DNA of 64,000 nt from Berryella intestinalis (lineage in GTDB: Bacteria; Actinomycetota; Coriobacteriia; Coriobacteriales; Eggerthellaceae): positions 248,001-312,000 of the forward strand of contig NZ_CP009302.1 of NCBI RefSeq assembly GCF_000814825.1, in the 5' to 3' direction. Shown piece after piece: positions 56,384 through 64,000 of the stretch. The notes under the pieces are model-generated. The model searched no databases. It was given only the letters and a program-made list of their open reading frames with translations, and was not told the DNA's origin. Numbering within the stretch: the first letter of the stretch is position 1; each line of letters starts with the position of its first letter. The translations under genes and the position numbers were made by a program.

Positions 56384-56766
56384 GATCTGCTCTTTCTTAT
56401 GTAACGGCGTAATTACCTGTAATGCAATTATAGTACAAAAAAGCTGTTTAAGTTTTGTAACAATAAAAAACCGGTTCATAACACGGCTTTGAAATCGATC
56501 GGAATCGACTGATTTACCCTTCCAATTTCAGCTTCTGATATGCACTTTCGTTTAAAATCTCTACAGAATCTTCTTTCAAATCGGGGAAACAATCCGGCGT
56601 CGAATGCTTAAAATAGGCTCACTCCGTATATGTAAAGAATTCGTGAATCCATCATTGCTCGATAAGTTCATGAAAGGGGGAACATGCGGAGTTCCGATGC
56701 GTGGGGGCATCGGATCGAGTCAATGGCTCTGGTTACAAGGCGACGAGAGAGACGAAAGGGGGAATC
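56384..56766. other. AT-rich intergenic region between antitoxin and formate-hydrogenlyase operon
   Basis: This stretch is visibly richer in A/T than its surroundings, with runs such as AAAAAA and TTTTGTAAC. It holds the antitoxin promoter (TATAAT on minus at 56427-56432) and ATTAC-CT-GTAAT (56412-56423), a small inverted repeat that may be the operator for autoregulation. The rest, 56480-56766, should hold the formate-hydrogenlyase promoter. I see no convincing -35/-10, sigma-54 or Fnr site. A 71-codon frame from 56604 has no ribosome binding site and looks fortuitous. Confidence 0.6.
56412..56432 (-). promoter_or_regulatory. Antitoxin promoter and operator-like palindrome
   Basis: On the minus strand TATAAT (56427-56432) lies 44 bases before the antitoxin start. 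The inverted repeat ATTAC-CT-GTAAT (56412-56423) covers the probable transcription start, a usual place for antitoxin autorepression. Confidence 0.5.
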
Positions 56767-57288
56767 GTGGTTTCCGTAGCACCTACCCAACGCATCAAAA
56801 GCGTTATGGCCGATCCTGATGTTTGCATTGGTTGCCGTACGTGCATGGCCGCCTGCCTGTCCAAGCACGATGTGCTCGACGACATCGCGGTTGCGCGGTT
56901 GAATCTGGTTTCGACCATGAAAATCTCAGCACCGATCGTTTGCCAGCACTGCGCCGACGCGCCGTGCGCCCAGGTGTGCCCGACGCGCGCGCTGTACCGG
57001 GACGGAGGTCGCATCGCCGTGAACGAGGCCGCCTGCATAGGCTGCCGCGGCTGCGTGGCGGCATGTCCGTACGGTGCGGTCAACGTGGTCACGCGCACCG
57101 TCACCACCAAGCTGGGCGACCTGGTCATCGAGCAGCACGAGAAGCCTACGGTGATCAAGTGCGACCTGTGCGCCGACCGCCCGGAGGGTCCCGCGTGCAT
57201 CGCGGCGTGCCCGACCAAGGGGCTGGTTTTGGTGGACAAGGTCGAGCTTGCTCGACGCCAGATCAAAGCGGAGAAGCAGGCAAGCTGA
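56767..57288 (+). CDS. HycB/HydN-family 4Fe-4S ferredoxin
   Basis: A 173-residue electron-transfer protein. Sixteen cysteines in four groups (CIGCRTCMAAC, CQHCADAPCAQVCP, CIGCRGCVAACP, CDLCADRPEGPACIAACP) indicate four [4Fe-4S] clusters. GTG 56767 follows GAAAGGGGG. It precedes fdhF and probably carries electrons from formate dehydrogenase to the hydrogenase arm. A second, similar ferredoxin follows fdhF. Confidence 0.85.
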   Translation: MVSVAPTQRIKSVMADPDVCIGCRTCMAACLSKHDVLDDIAVARLNLVSTMKISAPIVCQHCADAPCAQVCPTRALYRDGGRIAVNEAACIGCRGCVAACPYGAVNVVTRTVTTKLGDLVIEQHEKPTVIKCDLCADRPEGPACIAACPTKGLVLVDKVELARRQIKAEKQAS

Positions 57289-57306
57289 TCGGGGAGGCTT
57301 GCGCTT

Positions 57307-57382
57307 GTGCGGCCCGAAGGGCCGGGGCGCATCGGCGGGGGAGAGGCCCCGCACCTGATCGCGAAGGCCGAATCGAGCGATC
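57307..57382 (+). repeat. Structured intergenic RNA between ferredoxin and fdhF
   Basis: GTGCGG (57307-57312) can pair with CCGCAC (57349-57354) around an inner GGCCC-GAA-GGGCC hairpin (57311-57323). GATCGC (57357-57362) pairs with GCGATC (57377-57382). The folds occupy much of the 142-base gap before fdhF. A role in mRNA stability or translation is only a guess. Confidence 0.4.
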
Positions 57383-57430
57383 GCCCTCGGATGAAGAGGG
57401 TGCTCGCATGCAACGAAAGAAGGAGGGGAA

Positions 57431-59641
57431 ATGGAGAGGCATATGGCGGTCTGCCCGTATTGCGGGGCCGGCTGCAAACTTGACCTCGTCGTTGACGACA
57501 GCGGAAAAGTAGTCGCTGCCGAGGGCCTCGACGGAATCACCAACCAAGGTGAGCTCTGTCTGAAGGGCCTACACGGGTTCGACTTCATCAACGACACCAA
57601 AATTTTGACCCCGCGTATCTACCACCCGATGATCCGCCGCACCAAGGGCGCGGATCTCGAGCGCGTGACGTGGGACGAGGCGCTTGACTTCACGGCTAAG
57701 AAGCTTCTGGAGATCAAGGAGAAATACGGTCCCGACTCGATTATGCTCACGGGTTCCTCCCGTGGCCCCGGAAACGAAGCGAACTTCGTGATGCAGAAGT
57801 TCACCCGCGCATGCATCGGTACGAACAATATCGATAACTGCGCCCGTACTTGACACGGTCCCACTGTCATCGGTCTGATGGACACAGTTGGTTCCGGTTG
57901 CATGAGCGTCAGCATCCCGGGCATGGAAGAAGCGAAATGCATCATGCTGTTCGGGTACAACCCGAGCGCATCGCACCCCATCGTCTCCCGCCGCATCGTC
58001 AAGGCGAAGGAGAAGGGCGCCAAGATCATCGTCTGCGACCCGCGCGTCATCGAAACGGCCCGCATCGCCGACATGCACCTTCAGATTAACAACGGCTGCA
58101 ACATCGCGTTCTTGAACGCGTTTGCGAACTCCATCGTTAATCAGGGTCTCCACAACAAGGAATTCATCGCGGAGCACACGCATGGGTTCGACGAGTGGTG
58201 GGAGACCATCAAAGACTACACCCCCGAGTCGGTCGAGCACATCACCGGCATTCCCGCGGAGCGCATCCACGAGGCCGCCCGCATCTACGCCACCGCCGAG
58301 ACCGCGATCATCGGATGGGGCATGGGCGTCGCCCAGCAGAAGCAGAACGTCCCCACGGTCCACACCATCGCGGCGATCGCCTGCATCACCGGGCAGATCG
58401 GCAAGCCCAACGCCGGCCTGGCCCCCGTGCGCGGCCAGAACAACGTTCAGGGCTCGTGCGACATGGGCATGCTGCCGAACCTCTATCCGGGCTACCAGAA
58501 GGTCACCGATCCTGCGGCCCGCGAGAAGTTCGCGAAGGCCTGGAACGTTCCCGTCGAGCGGCTCTCCGACCACGAGGGCTACAAGCTCACCGACGTGGGC
58601 CATCTTGCCGAAGAGGGCAAGGTCCGCGCGTTCTACAACTTCGGCGAAGATCCCCTGCAGACCGAGCCCGACGCCATCGACCTGGCGCGTCAGCTGGGCA
58701 TGCTCGACCTCTTCATCTGCCAGGACATCTTCATGACGCAGACCACGATGCTCGCCGACGTCATCTTCCCGGGCACGTCCTGGGGCGAGCACGACGGCGT
58801 GTTCTCCGCGTCCGACCGCACCTTCCAGCGCTTCACGGCCGCCGTTCCCCCCAAGGGCGAGTGCCGCCACGACTGGGAGATCTTCCAGGACCTCTCGACG
58901 CGCATGGGATACCCCATGCACTACAACGACACCGAGGAGATCTGGAACGAAGTGCGCGAACTGTGCCCGACGTTTTACGGCGCCACCTACGAGAAGATGG
59001 CCGGCGTGGGGCACGCCCAGTGGCCGATCCCCACGATCGAGCACCCGGGCACGCCCGACATGTTCCTGGGCGGCAAGTTCACCACCCCCGACCAGCATGC
59101 GCTGCTCATGGCGCACGAGTGGGAGCCTCCCACCGAGCTTCCCGACGACGAGTACCCGCTCATCCTGTGCACGGTGCGCGAGGTCGGCCATTACTCCTGC
59201 CGCTCGATGACGGGCAACTGCCGCGCCCTGTCCCTGCTGGCCGAAGAGCCGGGCGAGATCCACATCCATCCCGACGACGCGATCGCGCGCGGCATCGGCG
59301 ACGGCGAGCTGGTGCGCGCCCACTCGAGGCGCGGCGAGGCGATGAGCCGCGCGGTCCTCGACGAGCGCATCAACAAGGGCACGGTCTACATGACCTACCA
59401 ATGGTGGATCGGCAAGTGCAACAACCTCACGCTCCATGCGACCGATCCGCGCTCGCATACGCCCGAGGACAAGTTCAGCGCCTGCCAGGTGGAAGCCATC
59501 GAGGACCAGGTATGGGCCGAGCGCAGGCTCCAGGAGATGTACGACGAGCTGAAGGACAACCTGGCGAACACCGCCGCAGCTCAGGACATCGAACCTGGCC
59601 AAGCTCGTTCCTCCCGCCAAGCCGAAGCCGTCATGGCCTAG
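57431..59641 (+). CDS. fdhF: Selenocysteine-containing formate dehydrogenase alpha subunit
   Basis: A 736-residue molybdopterin enzyme oxidising formate to carbon dioxide. The frame is interrupted by one in-frame TGA at 57851-57853; the context NCART-U-HGP matches the Sec site of formate dehydrogenase H. An SECIS hairpin follows. The N-terminal [4Fe-4S] cysteines are C8, C11, C15 and C43; MGD-binding segments such as GWGMGVAQQKQN and APVRGQNNVQGSCDMGMLP are present. Sec141 would coordinate molybdenum. ATG 57431 follows AGGAGGGG. It sits between two ferredoxin genes in a formate-hydrogenlyase operon. Confidence 0.95.
57851..57891 (+). promoter_or_regulatory. UGA selenocysteine codon and SECIS element
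   Basis: After the TGA (57851-57853), ACTGT (57863-57867) pairs with ACAGT (57884-57888) and CATC (57868-57871) with GATG (57877-57880). The GAC at 57881-57883 is bulged, and the apical loop is GGTCT (57872-57876), the same loop as in the E. coli fdhF SECIS. This directs SelB to insert selenocysteine. Confidence 0.88.
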
Positions 59642-59650
59642 GCGCCGCAC

Positions 59651-59683
59651 AAACCCGGCCCGCCACCCTTGCGGGCCGGGTTT
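59651..59683 (+). terminator. Hairpin between fdhF and hyfA
   Basis: AAACCCGGCCCGC (59651-59663) and GCGGGCCGGGTTT (59671-59683) form a perfect 13-bp stem with a 7-base loop. The T-tract is only the three T of the stem end. It may cause partial termination or mark RNA processing, giving less hydrogenase-arm than fdhF message. Confidence 0.5.
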
Positions 59684-59701
59684 AAGGGATGAGGAGTAAA
59701 C

Positions 59702-60301
59702 GTGAACCGATTCATTGCTATAAACCCCGATAGGTGCATAGGTTGCGGCACCTGTCGTGCGGCTTGCAGCGAGGGTCACAAACTAGTCGGCCTTCAAGGC
59801 GAGCCGCGTCTGTCGATGGTCATGACCAGAGACGTCTCAGCAGCCGTAACGTGTCACCACTGCGAGGGCGCTCCGTGTTTGGAGATCTGCCCCGTGAATG
59901 CAATCACCAGGGAGAACGGATCGATACAGGTCAACGAGCAGACGTGTATCGGTTGCAAGCTGTGCGGGATCGCCTGCCCCTTCGGCGCGATCCACCCCTC
60001 GGGCACCTCGATCGCCGGCGTGGCCGGCACGATGGTGTCCACTCCGACGTTCCCCAAATCGCTCAGCCCGCTCCTTCAGTGGGAGATCGGCGTGTATACC
60101 TGCGCCGTCAAGTGCGATCTGTGCTCGTACGATCCGGAAGGCGGCCCGCACTGCGTGCCGGCCTGTCCGACCAACGCGCTTACGTACGTGGTCGACGAGG
60201 GGCTTTCCGAGCAAGTCAAGGATCGCCGCATCGAAGCGGCGGTTAACCAAGGGGCCGTGCAGGCGGCTCTGTCCGAGTTGAGGAAGGAGGCGCAGCAATG
60301 A
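59702..60301 (+). CDS. hyfA: Formate hydrogenlyase ferredoxin subunit HyfA/HycB-like
   Basis: A 199-residue polyferredoxin, close in length to HyfA/HycB. Sixteen cysteines lie in four groups (CIGCGTCRAAC, CHHCEGAPCLEICP, CIGCKLCGIACP, CDLCSYDPEGGPHCVPACP). GTG 59702 follows GATGAGGAG. It should carry electrons from FdhF to the hydrogenase large-subunit complex. Its stop overlaps the hyfB start (ATGA). Confidence 0.88.
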   Translation: MNRFIAINPDRCIGCGTCRAACSEGHKLVGLQGEPRLSMVMTRDVSAAVTCHHCEGAPCLEICPVNAITRENGSIQVNEQTCIGCKLCGIACPFGAIHPSGTSIAGVAGTMVSTPTFPKSLSPLLQWEIGVYTCAVKCDLCSYDPEGGPHCVPACPTNALTYVVDEGLSEQVKDRRIEAAVNQGAVQAALSELRKEAQQ

Positions 60302-62313
60302 CGTCTACGGGACTGTTCCTGTTCTCGATAGCGCTCTCATGTGCGGGAGCCCTCCTTTCGTTGGCCTTCTTCCGCTCCGAGGGCACCTCGAAGGTCCTCG
60401 GTTGCTTCTTCGGGATCCTGTCCGCTTTGGCGGGCGCCGGCTCGGGGCTTTCGGCCCTTACCGGCTCGGCCGAGCTCACGTCGGTGGCGACGCCGTTCTC
60501 GTTCGCGGACTTCAGCCTCATGCTGAACCCGCTTTCCGGCCTTTTGATGCTGGTCATCTCGCTTCTCGCGCTGGCGGCCTGGATCTACGGCCTGAACTAC
60601 TTCGACGAGTACAAGGGTCACGGCCTGGGCACGGCGGGCTTCTTCATGAACCTGTTCGTCGCATCGATGGGCTTCGTGATCTGCGTCGATAACGCGTTCT
60701 GGTTCCTGGTGTTCTTCGAGCTGATGTCGCTGACCTCGTATTTCCTCGTGGTCATCGAGCAGAACGAGAGCTCCATCAAGGGAGGGTTCCTCTACCTGAT
60801 CATGGCCCATGTGGGATTCTTCCTCATCATGATCGCGTTCTTCGTGATGTACGGCATCACGGGGTCGTTCGAGTTCGAATCCTTCCGCCACACGGCGTTC
60901 AGCCCGGCTATCGCCTCGCTGGTGTTCGTGCTGTGCTTCGTCGGCTTCGGCTGCAAGGCCGGCATGGTGCCCTTCCACTCGTGGCTGCCCCAGGCGCACC
61001 CCGCGGCTCCCTCGAACGTGTCGGCGCTCATGTCCGGCGGCATGATCAAGATCGGCGTCTTCGGTATGGTGAAGGTCGGCCTCGACATGCTGCAGTCCTG
61101 CAACGTCGAGCTGTGGTGGGGCGTTCTGGTGCTGGTGTTCGGCGCGGTCTCGTCGGTTCTGGGCGTGGTGTACGCTTTGAACGAGCACGACATCAAGCGT
61201 CTGCTGGCCTACCATTCGGTCGAGAACATCGGCATCATCCTTCTGGGCGTGGGCACCGGGTTCATCGGATTGGCCGTGGGCAACACGCCCGTCGCTGTCC
61301 TGGGCTTCCTCGCCGGGTTCTACCATCTGCTCAACCATGCGATGTTCAAGGGCCTGCTGTTCCTGGGTGCCGGCTCGGTCCTGTACTCCACCGGGACGCG
61401 CAACATGGAGGCCATGGGCGGCCTGGCCCGCGTCATGCCGGTCACGGCCCTGTGCTTCCTCATCGGGTCGCTGGCCATCTCGGCCATCCCGCCTCTGAAC
61501 GGCTTCGTGTCCGAGTGGTTCACCTACCAGTCCATGATCACCGTTGCGTTCGAGGGCGATGCGGTGGTGAAGGCGTTCGCCGCCTTCGGCGCCGTGTCCC
61601 TGGCCATAACCGGCGCGCTCGCCGTGACCTGCTTCGTGAAGGCCTACGGCGTGACCTTCCTGTCGGCTCCGCGCTCCGCGGTTGCCGCCGAGGCGAAAGA
61701 GGTGCCCGGCCCCATGCGGTTCGGCATGATCCTCATCGCCGCCATCTGCGTGTTCCTCGGCGTGGGCGCCCCTGCGGTCGCGCCCGTCATGCAGAACGCC
61801 GCCGCCGCGATGGTGAAGGCCTCGTCCGCTTCGGTCGTAAGCGGCGCCTCGATGGTGAACGCCACCACCGAGGGCGTGGTGTCCACCCCGCTCATCGCCG
61901 TGCTGCTGATCGGCGCGGTTGCCCTGGCCTGGGGTCTTCGCTCGGCGCTCTCGTCCTCGCAGGCCGGCGTGCGCGAGGATCCGTGGGCATGCGGCTACCA
62001 GCCCAACGCCCACATGCCGGTCATCGCAACCAGCTTCGCGTCCCAGGTCGATATGGTGCTCGGCCCCCTGTACCGCATCCGCACGGCCTGCGCCTCGCTT
62101 GCGCCGCGCTTCGTGTCGGCTTTCGGCAAAACGGTCGAGGGCACCAAGGTCGCCGAGACGCTGGGCGACCGCTACATAGTCGATACCGCTGCTCGCTTCG
62201 TTGATTGGGTGAGCGCGAAAGTCCAGAGAATCGAGGGCGGCGACTTCCGTTCGTACATCTTGTACATCGTGGTCGCGCTGGTAGCGCTCCTCGCTCTCGC
62301 GGTATTCAAGTAA
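60298..62313 (+). CDS. hyfB: Hydrogenase-4 membrane subunit HyfB
   Basis: A 671-residue NuoL/M/N-family subunit with about 15 or more helices, matching HyfB in length. The proton-channel motif region includes FFELMSLTSYFLV, GFGCKAGMVPFHSWLPQAHP and LNEHDIKRLLAYHSVENIGI. It starts in the hyfA stop. HyfC follows after 11 bases with AAGGAGGTG. Confidence 0.92.
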   Translation: MTSTGLFLFSIALSCAGALLSLAFFRSEGTSKVLGCFFGILSALAGAGSGLSALTGSAELTSVATPFSFADFSLMLNPLSGLLMLVISLLALAAWIYGLNYFDEYKGHGLGTAGFFMNLFVASMGFVICVDNAFWFLVFFELMSLTSYFLVVIEQNESSIKGGFLYLIMAHVGFFLIMIAFFVMYGITGSFEFESFRHTAFSPAIASLVFVLCFVGFGCKAGMVPFHSWLPQAHPAAPSNVSALMSGGMIKIGVFGMVKVGLDMLQSCNVELWWGVLVLVFGAVSSVLGVVYALNEHDIKRLLAYHSVENIGIILLGVGTGFIGLAVGNTPVAVLGFLAGFYHLLNHAMFKGLLFLGAGSVLYSTGTRNMEAMGGLARVMPVTALCFLIGSLAISAIPPLNGFVSEWFTYQSMITVAFEGDAVVKAFAAFGAVSLAITGALAVTCFVKAYGVTFLSAPRSAVAAEAKEVPGPMRFGMILIAAICVFLGVGAPAVAPVMQNAAAAMVKASSASVVSGASMVNATTEGVVSTPLIAVLLIGAVALAWGLRSALSSSQAGVREDPWACGYQPNAHMPVIATSFASQVDMVLGPLYRIRTACASLAPRFVSAFGKTVEGTKVAETLGDRYIVDTAARFVDWVSAKVQRIEGGDFRSYILYIVVALVALLALAVFK

Positions 62314-62324
62314 GGAGGTGCGAA

Positions 62325-63254
62325 ATGGCTGAAATCATCGTTGCAATACTGCAGGCGCTCGTTCTGGTTCTGATAGCGCCGCTGTTCTCGGGAATCGCCC
62401 GCTGGCTGCGCGCGAAGATACACACGCGCCGCGGTCCGTCGATCTTCCAGGACTACTACGACATCTTCAAGCTGCTCACGCGCGAAGATCTGCGCACGGC
62501 GAATTCGAGCTTCGTCTCGCGCCTTATGCCGCCGCTGTACTTCGCGACCATGCTCGTGCTTGCGTGCGGGGTCCCCATGTTCACGCGCGCGTGCCCCGTT
62601 CCCGCGCTCGGGGACATCATCACCATCATCTATCTGCTGGCCATCCCGCGCTTCTTCTTCGCGCTGGCCGCCGTCGACAGCTCCAGCGCCTATGGCGGCA
62701 TCGGCGGCATCCGCGAACTCATCATCGGCGTGCTGGTCGAGCCGTCCATGATGCTCGCGCTGTTCGTGGCGGCGCTCGCCACGGGCACCACCAACATCGG
62801 CGGCATGGGGGAGGCCATCGGCTCTCTGATGCAGTCCTCTCCGGTCGCCGTCATCGTGGCCGGCGTCGCGTTCGCCATCGCCTGCTACATCGAGCTGGGC
62901 AAGCTTCCCTACGACGCGGCCGAGGCCGAGCAGGAGATCCAGGAAGGTCCGCTGCAGGAGTACTCCGGTCCCTCCCTGGCCATGCTCAAGGTCGCCATGT
63001 CGATGAAGCAGATCCTCGTCATCGCCTGGTTCCTGGCGATATTCGCGCCCTTCGGAAGCGCGGTGGAGTTCGCTCCGCTCGCCGTCTTGCTGGGCGCCTG
63101 CGCGTTTTCAACCAAAGCCGGCGTCGTCGGCATCGTGTGCTCGCTTATCGAGAACTCGGTGTCCCGCGTGCGCTGGAAGTACATGGGACGGCAGACATGG
63201 ATGGTCGTCGGCGTTTCCGTCGTGGCCCTCGTGTTCTGCGTCCTGGGAATTTAA
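62325..63254 (+). CDS. hyfC: Hydrogenase-4 membrane subunit HyfC
   Basis: A 309-residue NuoH-like subunit anchoring the hydrogenase. Features: APLFSGIARWLRAKIHTRRG, SIFQDYYDIFKLL, ELGKLPYDAAEAEQEIQEG and about eight helices. ATG 62325 follows AAGGAGGTG. HyfD begins 19 bases downstream. Confidence 0.92.
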   Translation: MAEIIVAILQALVLVLIAPLFSGIARWLRAKIHTRRGPSIFQDYYDIFKLLTREDLRTANSSFVSRLMPPLYFATMLVLACGVPMFTRACPVPALGDIITIIYLLAIPRFFFALAAVDSSSAYGGIGGIRELIIGVLVEPSMMLALFVAALATGTTNIGGMGEAIGSLMQSSPVAVIVAGVAFAIACYIELGKLPYDAAEAEQEIQEGPLQEYSGPSLAMLKVAMSMKQILVIAWFLAIFAPFGSAVEFAPLAVLLGACAFSTKAGVVGIVCSLIENSVSRVRWKYMGRQTWMVVGVSVVALVFCVLGI

Positions 63255-63272
63255 GGGGAGGTGGAAGCGAAT

Positions 63273-64000
63273 ATGATGGCTACATTGAACGCCCTTTCCC
63301 TCCTCTCCCTTGCCTCGGTGCTGGTGCCGTTCGTTGCGGCGCTGATCATCGTGGTGAGCCCGAGGCGATTCGCGAAGGGCATCTGCATCTCGGCTGCGGC
63401 TATCGCCACGGCGCTCACGCTGGGCGTGTGGTCCCAGCTCGCCGGTTCGGGTAGCGACTCTCTGGTCGTGAACTTCCTGGCGCTGAACGACGTTGCCATT
63501 TTCGGTTTCGTGTTCGACAAGGTAAGCGTCCTTCTGGCTCCGTGTTTCGTCGGCATCGGCCTGCTCATCTCCATCTACTCGGTGGGCTACCTCAACGCCG
63601 GCAACCGCGAGCACGCCGATGCGCCGCGCCGCCGGTTCTACGCGTTCTTCACCGTGTTCATCGGCGCGATGGCCGGCTTGGTGTACTCGTCCACCGTGCT
63701 GGGACAGCTTGTGTTCTTCGAGGTCACGGGCGCTTGCTCGTGGGCCCTCATCGGCTACTACGACACGGAGACGGCCCGCAAGTCCGCCATGAAGGCCCTC
63801 ATCCTCACGCATATCGCGTCGTTGGGCCTGTACGCGGCCGCCGGCATCCTGTTCTTCAACACCGGCACGTTCGAGACCTCGGCCATCGCCGGTCTGGGCG
63901 AGTCGGCGAAGACGGCCTGCCTGATCCTCATCCTCATCGCGGCATGGGGCAAATCGGCGCAGCTGCCGTTCTACATGTGGCTGCCCTCCGCCATGGAGGC
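63273..64000 (+). CDS. hyfD: Hydrogenase-4 membrane subunit HyfD (3' partial)
   Basis: A NuoL/M-like antiporter-type subunit, of which 242 residues lie in the window. Matching segments include VSVLLAPCFVGIGLLISIYS, NREHADAPRRRFYAFF, GQLVFFEVTGACSWALIGYY and AAWGKSAQLPFYMWLPSAME. The order hyfA-B-C-D is that of the E. coli hyf operon, so hyfE-J and maturation genes are expected downstream. GGGGAGGTGG precedes ATG 63273. Confidence 0.9.
   Translation, partial: MMATLNALSLLSLASVLVPFVAALIIVVSPRRFAKGICISAAAIATALTLGVWSQLAGSGSDSLVVNFLALNDVAIFGFVFDKVSVLLAPCFVGIGLLISIYSVGYLNAGNREHADAPRRRFYAFFTVFIGAMAGLVYSSTVLGQLVFFEVTGACSWALIGYYDTETARKSAMKALILTHIASLGLYAAAGILFFNTGTFETSAIAGLGESAKTACLILILIAAWGKSAQLPFYMWLPSAME

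Noticed and set aside
56604-56819. A 71-codon frame before the first formate-hydrogenlyase gene
   Set aside because: No ribosome binding site, no motif, and it overlaps the real ferredoxin start.
57851-57853. In-frame stop suggesting a split or pseudogenised formate dehydrogenase
   Set aside because: The TGA sits at the known Sec position, reading stays in frame on both sides, and an SECIS hairpin follows.

Overview
The window is GC-rich, densely coded actinobacterial DNA. Gene content and style point to an anaerobic gut member of the Coriobacteriia, most likely Eggerthellaceae. The signs are Walker-type housekeeping genes with GTG starts and strong AGGAGG sites, an F-type ATP synthase beside a selenocysteine formate dehydrogenase and Hyf-type formate hydrogenlyase, OhrR/glutathione peroxidase and HcpR-like redox regulators, and an ECF riboflavin transporter under an FMN riboswitch. 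The genus is an inference; no rRNA lies in the window.

Layout. 1-3456: operon of a membrane protein (cut by the window edge), a small protein resembling the N-terminal domain of cyanophycin synthetase, a PLP aminotransferase and a D-Ala-D-Ala ligase. 3603-8330: envelope and stress proteins (YtxH, PRC-barrel, TVP38, TM2), a class I aldolase and a YebC regulator. 8449-12609: an MBL-fold hydrolase, ruvC-ruvA-ruvB behind a probable LexA box, a small conserved protein and a cold-shock protein. 12854-17012: queuosine genes (queA and queH on minus; a HAD hydrolase and tgt on plus). 17213-20213: secDF fusion and a DUF1292 protein. 20235-23862 (minus): FMN riboswitch, ribU, ecfA1, ecfA2, ecfT. 23960-29067: TetR regulator with a C-terminally short GH36 glycosidase, a sodium/solute symporter with a long structured leader, and a zinc-ribbon membrane protein. 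29342-35711: AddB/AddA-type helicase-nuclease. 35688-38615: ferredoxin-like protein divergent from a Crp/Fnr regulator, then glutathione peroxidase and OhrR sharing a promoter-operator. 38725-44942: two flavoproteins, a TsaC-alpha/beta-hydrolase fusion and glycerol kinase. 45087-48308: rpiB, glyA, upp and dCMP deaminase. 48380-55525: complete ATP synthase operon. 55663-56383: PIN/RelB-type toxin-antitoxin pair in an AT-rich island. 56767-64000: formate hydrogenlyase operon, which runs off the window end.

How the genes work together. Formate is oxidised by the Sec-containing FdhF. Electrons pass through HycB/HydN-like ferredoxins to the membrane arm (HyfB, HyfC, HyfD), which probably pumps ions; the hydrogenase subunits must lie downstream. 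The ATP synthase immediately upstream can use the resulting gradient. Its c-subunit looks proton-type. The hydrolase half of the TsaC fusion next to glpK suggests glycerol release from monoacylglycerols followed by phosphorylation.

The least ordinary signals are the cyanophycin-synthetase-like small protein in the ligase operon, the TsaC-hydrolase fusion, the duplicated OhrR-type promoter-operator, the Crp-type palindrome between the ferredoxin and its regulator, the leader peptide with competing hairpins upstream of the symporter, and the UGA/SECIS in fdhF. All functional assignments come from reading motifs in the sequence; no database search was run.
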